Positions 63,245 to 64,000 of a stretch of DNA of 64,000 nt are shown piece after piece. Numbering within the stretch: the stretch's first letter is position 1; every line of letters begins with the position of its first letter. Where the stretch lies: assembly GCA_016290615.1 (NCBI GenBank), contig JAEEUS010000004.1:58756-122755 (forward strand). Direction: 5' to 3'. The translations under genes were made by a program, and so were the position numbers. This DNA comes from Lachnospiraceae bacterium (GTDB lineage Bacteria > Bacillota > Clostridia > Lachnospirales > Lachnospiraceae). The notes under the pieces were generated by a model that saw only the letters and a list, made by a program, of their open reading frames with translations, made no database searches and had not been told where the DNA came from.

Positions 63245-63892
63245 TCATAACAGCTCATTTAAGGATCTGATAACTCGTACAGATTCAATCTTAACATCTT
63301 TTTTTCTAGATATATAAACAGGCGTAATCCCAAGAAGCTTTGCAGGTTCAATATCAGAAGTAAGTGAATCACCGATATGTATAACTTCGTCCGGTCTAAC
63401 TCCGGCTATCTCCATTGCCTTCTCGAATATTGCACGATCAGGCTTACATGCTCGTGCCATCTCTGCAGATATGATTCCAGCAGGTTTTAAGCCCTTTATC
63501 TTCATTGATTCTTCAAGATAATACAGATCATCATTGGATAAAACATAAATCGGAAGTTTGGATCTTTCAAAAAACGGTTTGACATCATCAAACAAAGGAG
63601 CATGAACCCACACATTTCTCCAGATTCTGTGCATGTGTTCAAGATCGCCGTTAAGTCCGTATTCGTTTACGCAATATTCAAGTATCCTGTCAACCTTAAC
63701 GTCATTCTTTATAAATGCATCTCCATGGCTTTGGACCTCTAAAGTTTTTACCATTTCCCATACTATTCGAAGTATCTCTTGAGGATCATTGATATTACTG
63801 TGAGTCACAAAGTACTCAAGCAGTTGCCTGGTATATGGTTCATCCTCTTGAACCATTGTTCCGGTATAGTCCAAAAAATAAGCTTTAGTCAT
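63245..63892 (-). CDS. HAD-superfamily hydrolase
   Basis: 215 residues. FLDYTGTM near residue 7 is motif I, YVLSNDD motif II, CKPDRAIFEKAME motif III and HIGDSLTSDIEPAKLLG motif IV; the alpha-helical cap lies between I and II. The DYTGT motif has Thr where phosphatases have the second Asp (DxD), so the acid/base residue may be missing or supplied differently. Substrate unknown. Twelve bases before the YbaK gene. Confidence 0.9.
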   Translation of the reverse strand: MTKAYFLDYTGTMVQEDEPYTRQLLEYFVTHSNINDPQEILRIVWEMVKTLEVQSHGDAFIKNDVKVDRILEYCVNEYGLNGDLEHMHRIWRNVWVHAPLFDDVKPFFERSKLPIYVLSNDDLYYLEESMKIKGLKPAGIISAEMARACKPDRAIFEKAMEIAGVRPDEVIHIGDSLTSDIEPAKLLGITPVYISRKKDVKIESVRVIRSLNELL

Positions 63893-63916
63893 AATCTTTG
63901 CGAGTTCTCTCCCTTT

Positions 63917-64000
63917 TTAGTCAACAACTATTTCCGTTACGCCTTTAGCCCAGTCAAGTATTGCCTTGCTGTCGCACGGGAACAATTCAACTGGAATATC
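63917..64000 (-). CDS. C-terminal end of an unidentified protein, cut by window edge
   Basis: On minus the last 27 residues (ending FPCDSKAILDWAKGVTEIVVD) and a TAA stop are visible, in frame to the window edge. Too short to assign a family. It is 24 bases upstream of the HAD gene on the same strand, so the operon may continue beyond the window. Confidence 0.55.
   Translation of the reverse strand, partial: DIPVELFPCDSKAILDWAKGVTEIVVD

Noticed and set aside
1-64000. CRISPR arrays, insertion sequences, prophage or integrase genes, tRNA genes
   Set aside because: No spaced identical repeats, transposase or integrase motifs, terminal inverted repeats or tRNA cloverleaf sequences were seen anywhere in the window.

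Overview
The window looks like a chromosomal segment of a Gram-positive, low-to-moderate GC anaerobe of the Clostridia, most likely Lachnospiraceae (Butyrivibrio/Pseudobutyrivibrio-like). The reasons are the dgt-dnaG-rpoD-trmK operon, the giant fused 2-hydroxyacyl-CoA dehydratase activase, purine-rich ribosome binding sites (GGAGG), a cytoplasmic GH5 endoglucanase and many hybrid signalling kinases. Genus assignment is inference. Almost every gene is on the minus strand; only the activase (8400-12623) and an ECF S-component (40305-40826) are on plus. No tRNA, rRNA, CRISPR array or insertion sequence was seen. The only RNA gene recognised is rnpB (class A RNase P RNA, minus strand, about 1513-1850).

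Layout: (1) 1-1473, a tandem pair of CobW/COG0523-type GTPases, the intact one with a very long His-rich metal-binding insert, then rnpB. (2) 1858-8213, housekeeping operon dgt-dnaG-rpoD-trmK-nucleoside kinase. (3) 8400-12623, fused CoA-dehydratase activase with a clean promoter and terminator. (4) 12708-20069, mixed region: an ECF sigma factor split by an in-frame amber codon, D-lactate dehydrogenase, an AT-rich SF1 helicase-nuclease, a PAS kinase that has lost its phosphoacceptor histidine, and an unsecreted GH5. (5) 20083-22827, membrane protein with Lys/Glu tail, DUF58-like protein, chorismate mutase. (6) 22957-32401, a signalling operon (HD-GYP, propeller hybrid kinase with HPt, two-receiver protein, AraC regulator) ending at a lipoprotein whose upstream region has two exact 12-bp direct repeats 21 bp apart, the geometry of an AraC-family operator. 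(7) 32649-40150, moxR-DUF58-transglutaminase-Y-family polymerase-YolD-like-spermidine-synthase-like operon. (8) 40305-46865, transporters, a half-macro-domain protein, a VWA protein, and a flotillin-DUF362-permease operon. (9) 47011-51499, GGDEF/EAL protein with a degenerate cyclase site and a Cache hybrid kinase.

(10) 51538-64000 is the most unusual part. Twelve tightly packed co-directional genes run from a HAD hydrolase, a YbaK-type deacylase and a macro-domain protein into an AMP-forming acyl ligase, an acyl carrier protein, two GNAT/FemAB-like acyltransferases and five consecutive radical SAM proteins with N-terminal cobalamin-binding-like domains. Four of the five are clearly paralogous. 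The gene content fits a pathway that activates an acyl chain, loads it on a carrier protein, alters it by radical chemistry and transfers it to an amine. The product is unknown. This is the best candidate here for an undescribed system.

Start codons were re-chosen in many genes because a purine-rich ribosome binding site supports a start downstream of the ORF-track one; each such case is stated in its entry.
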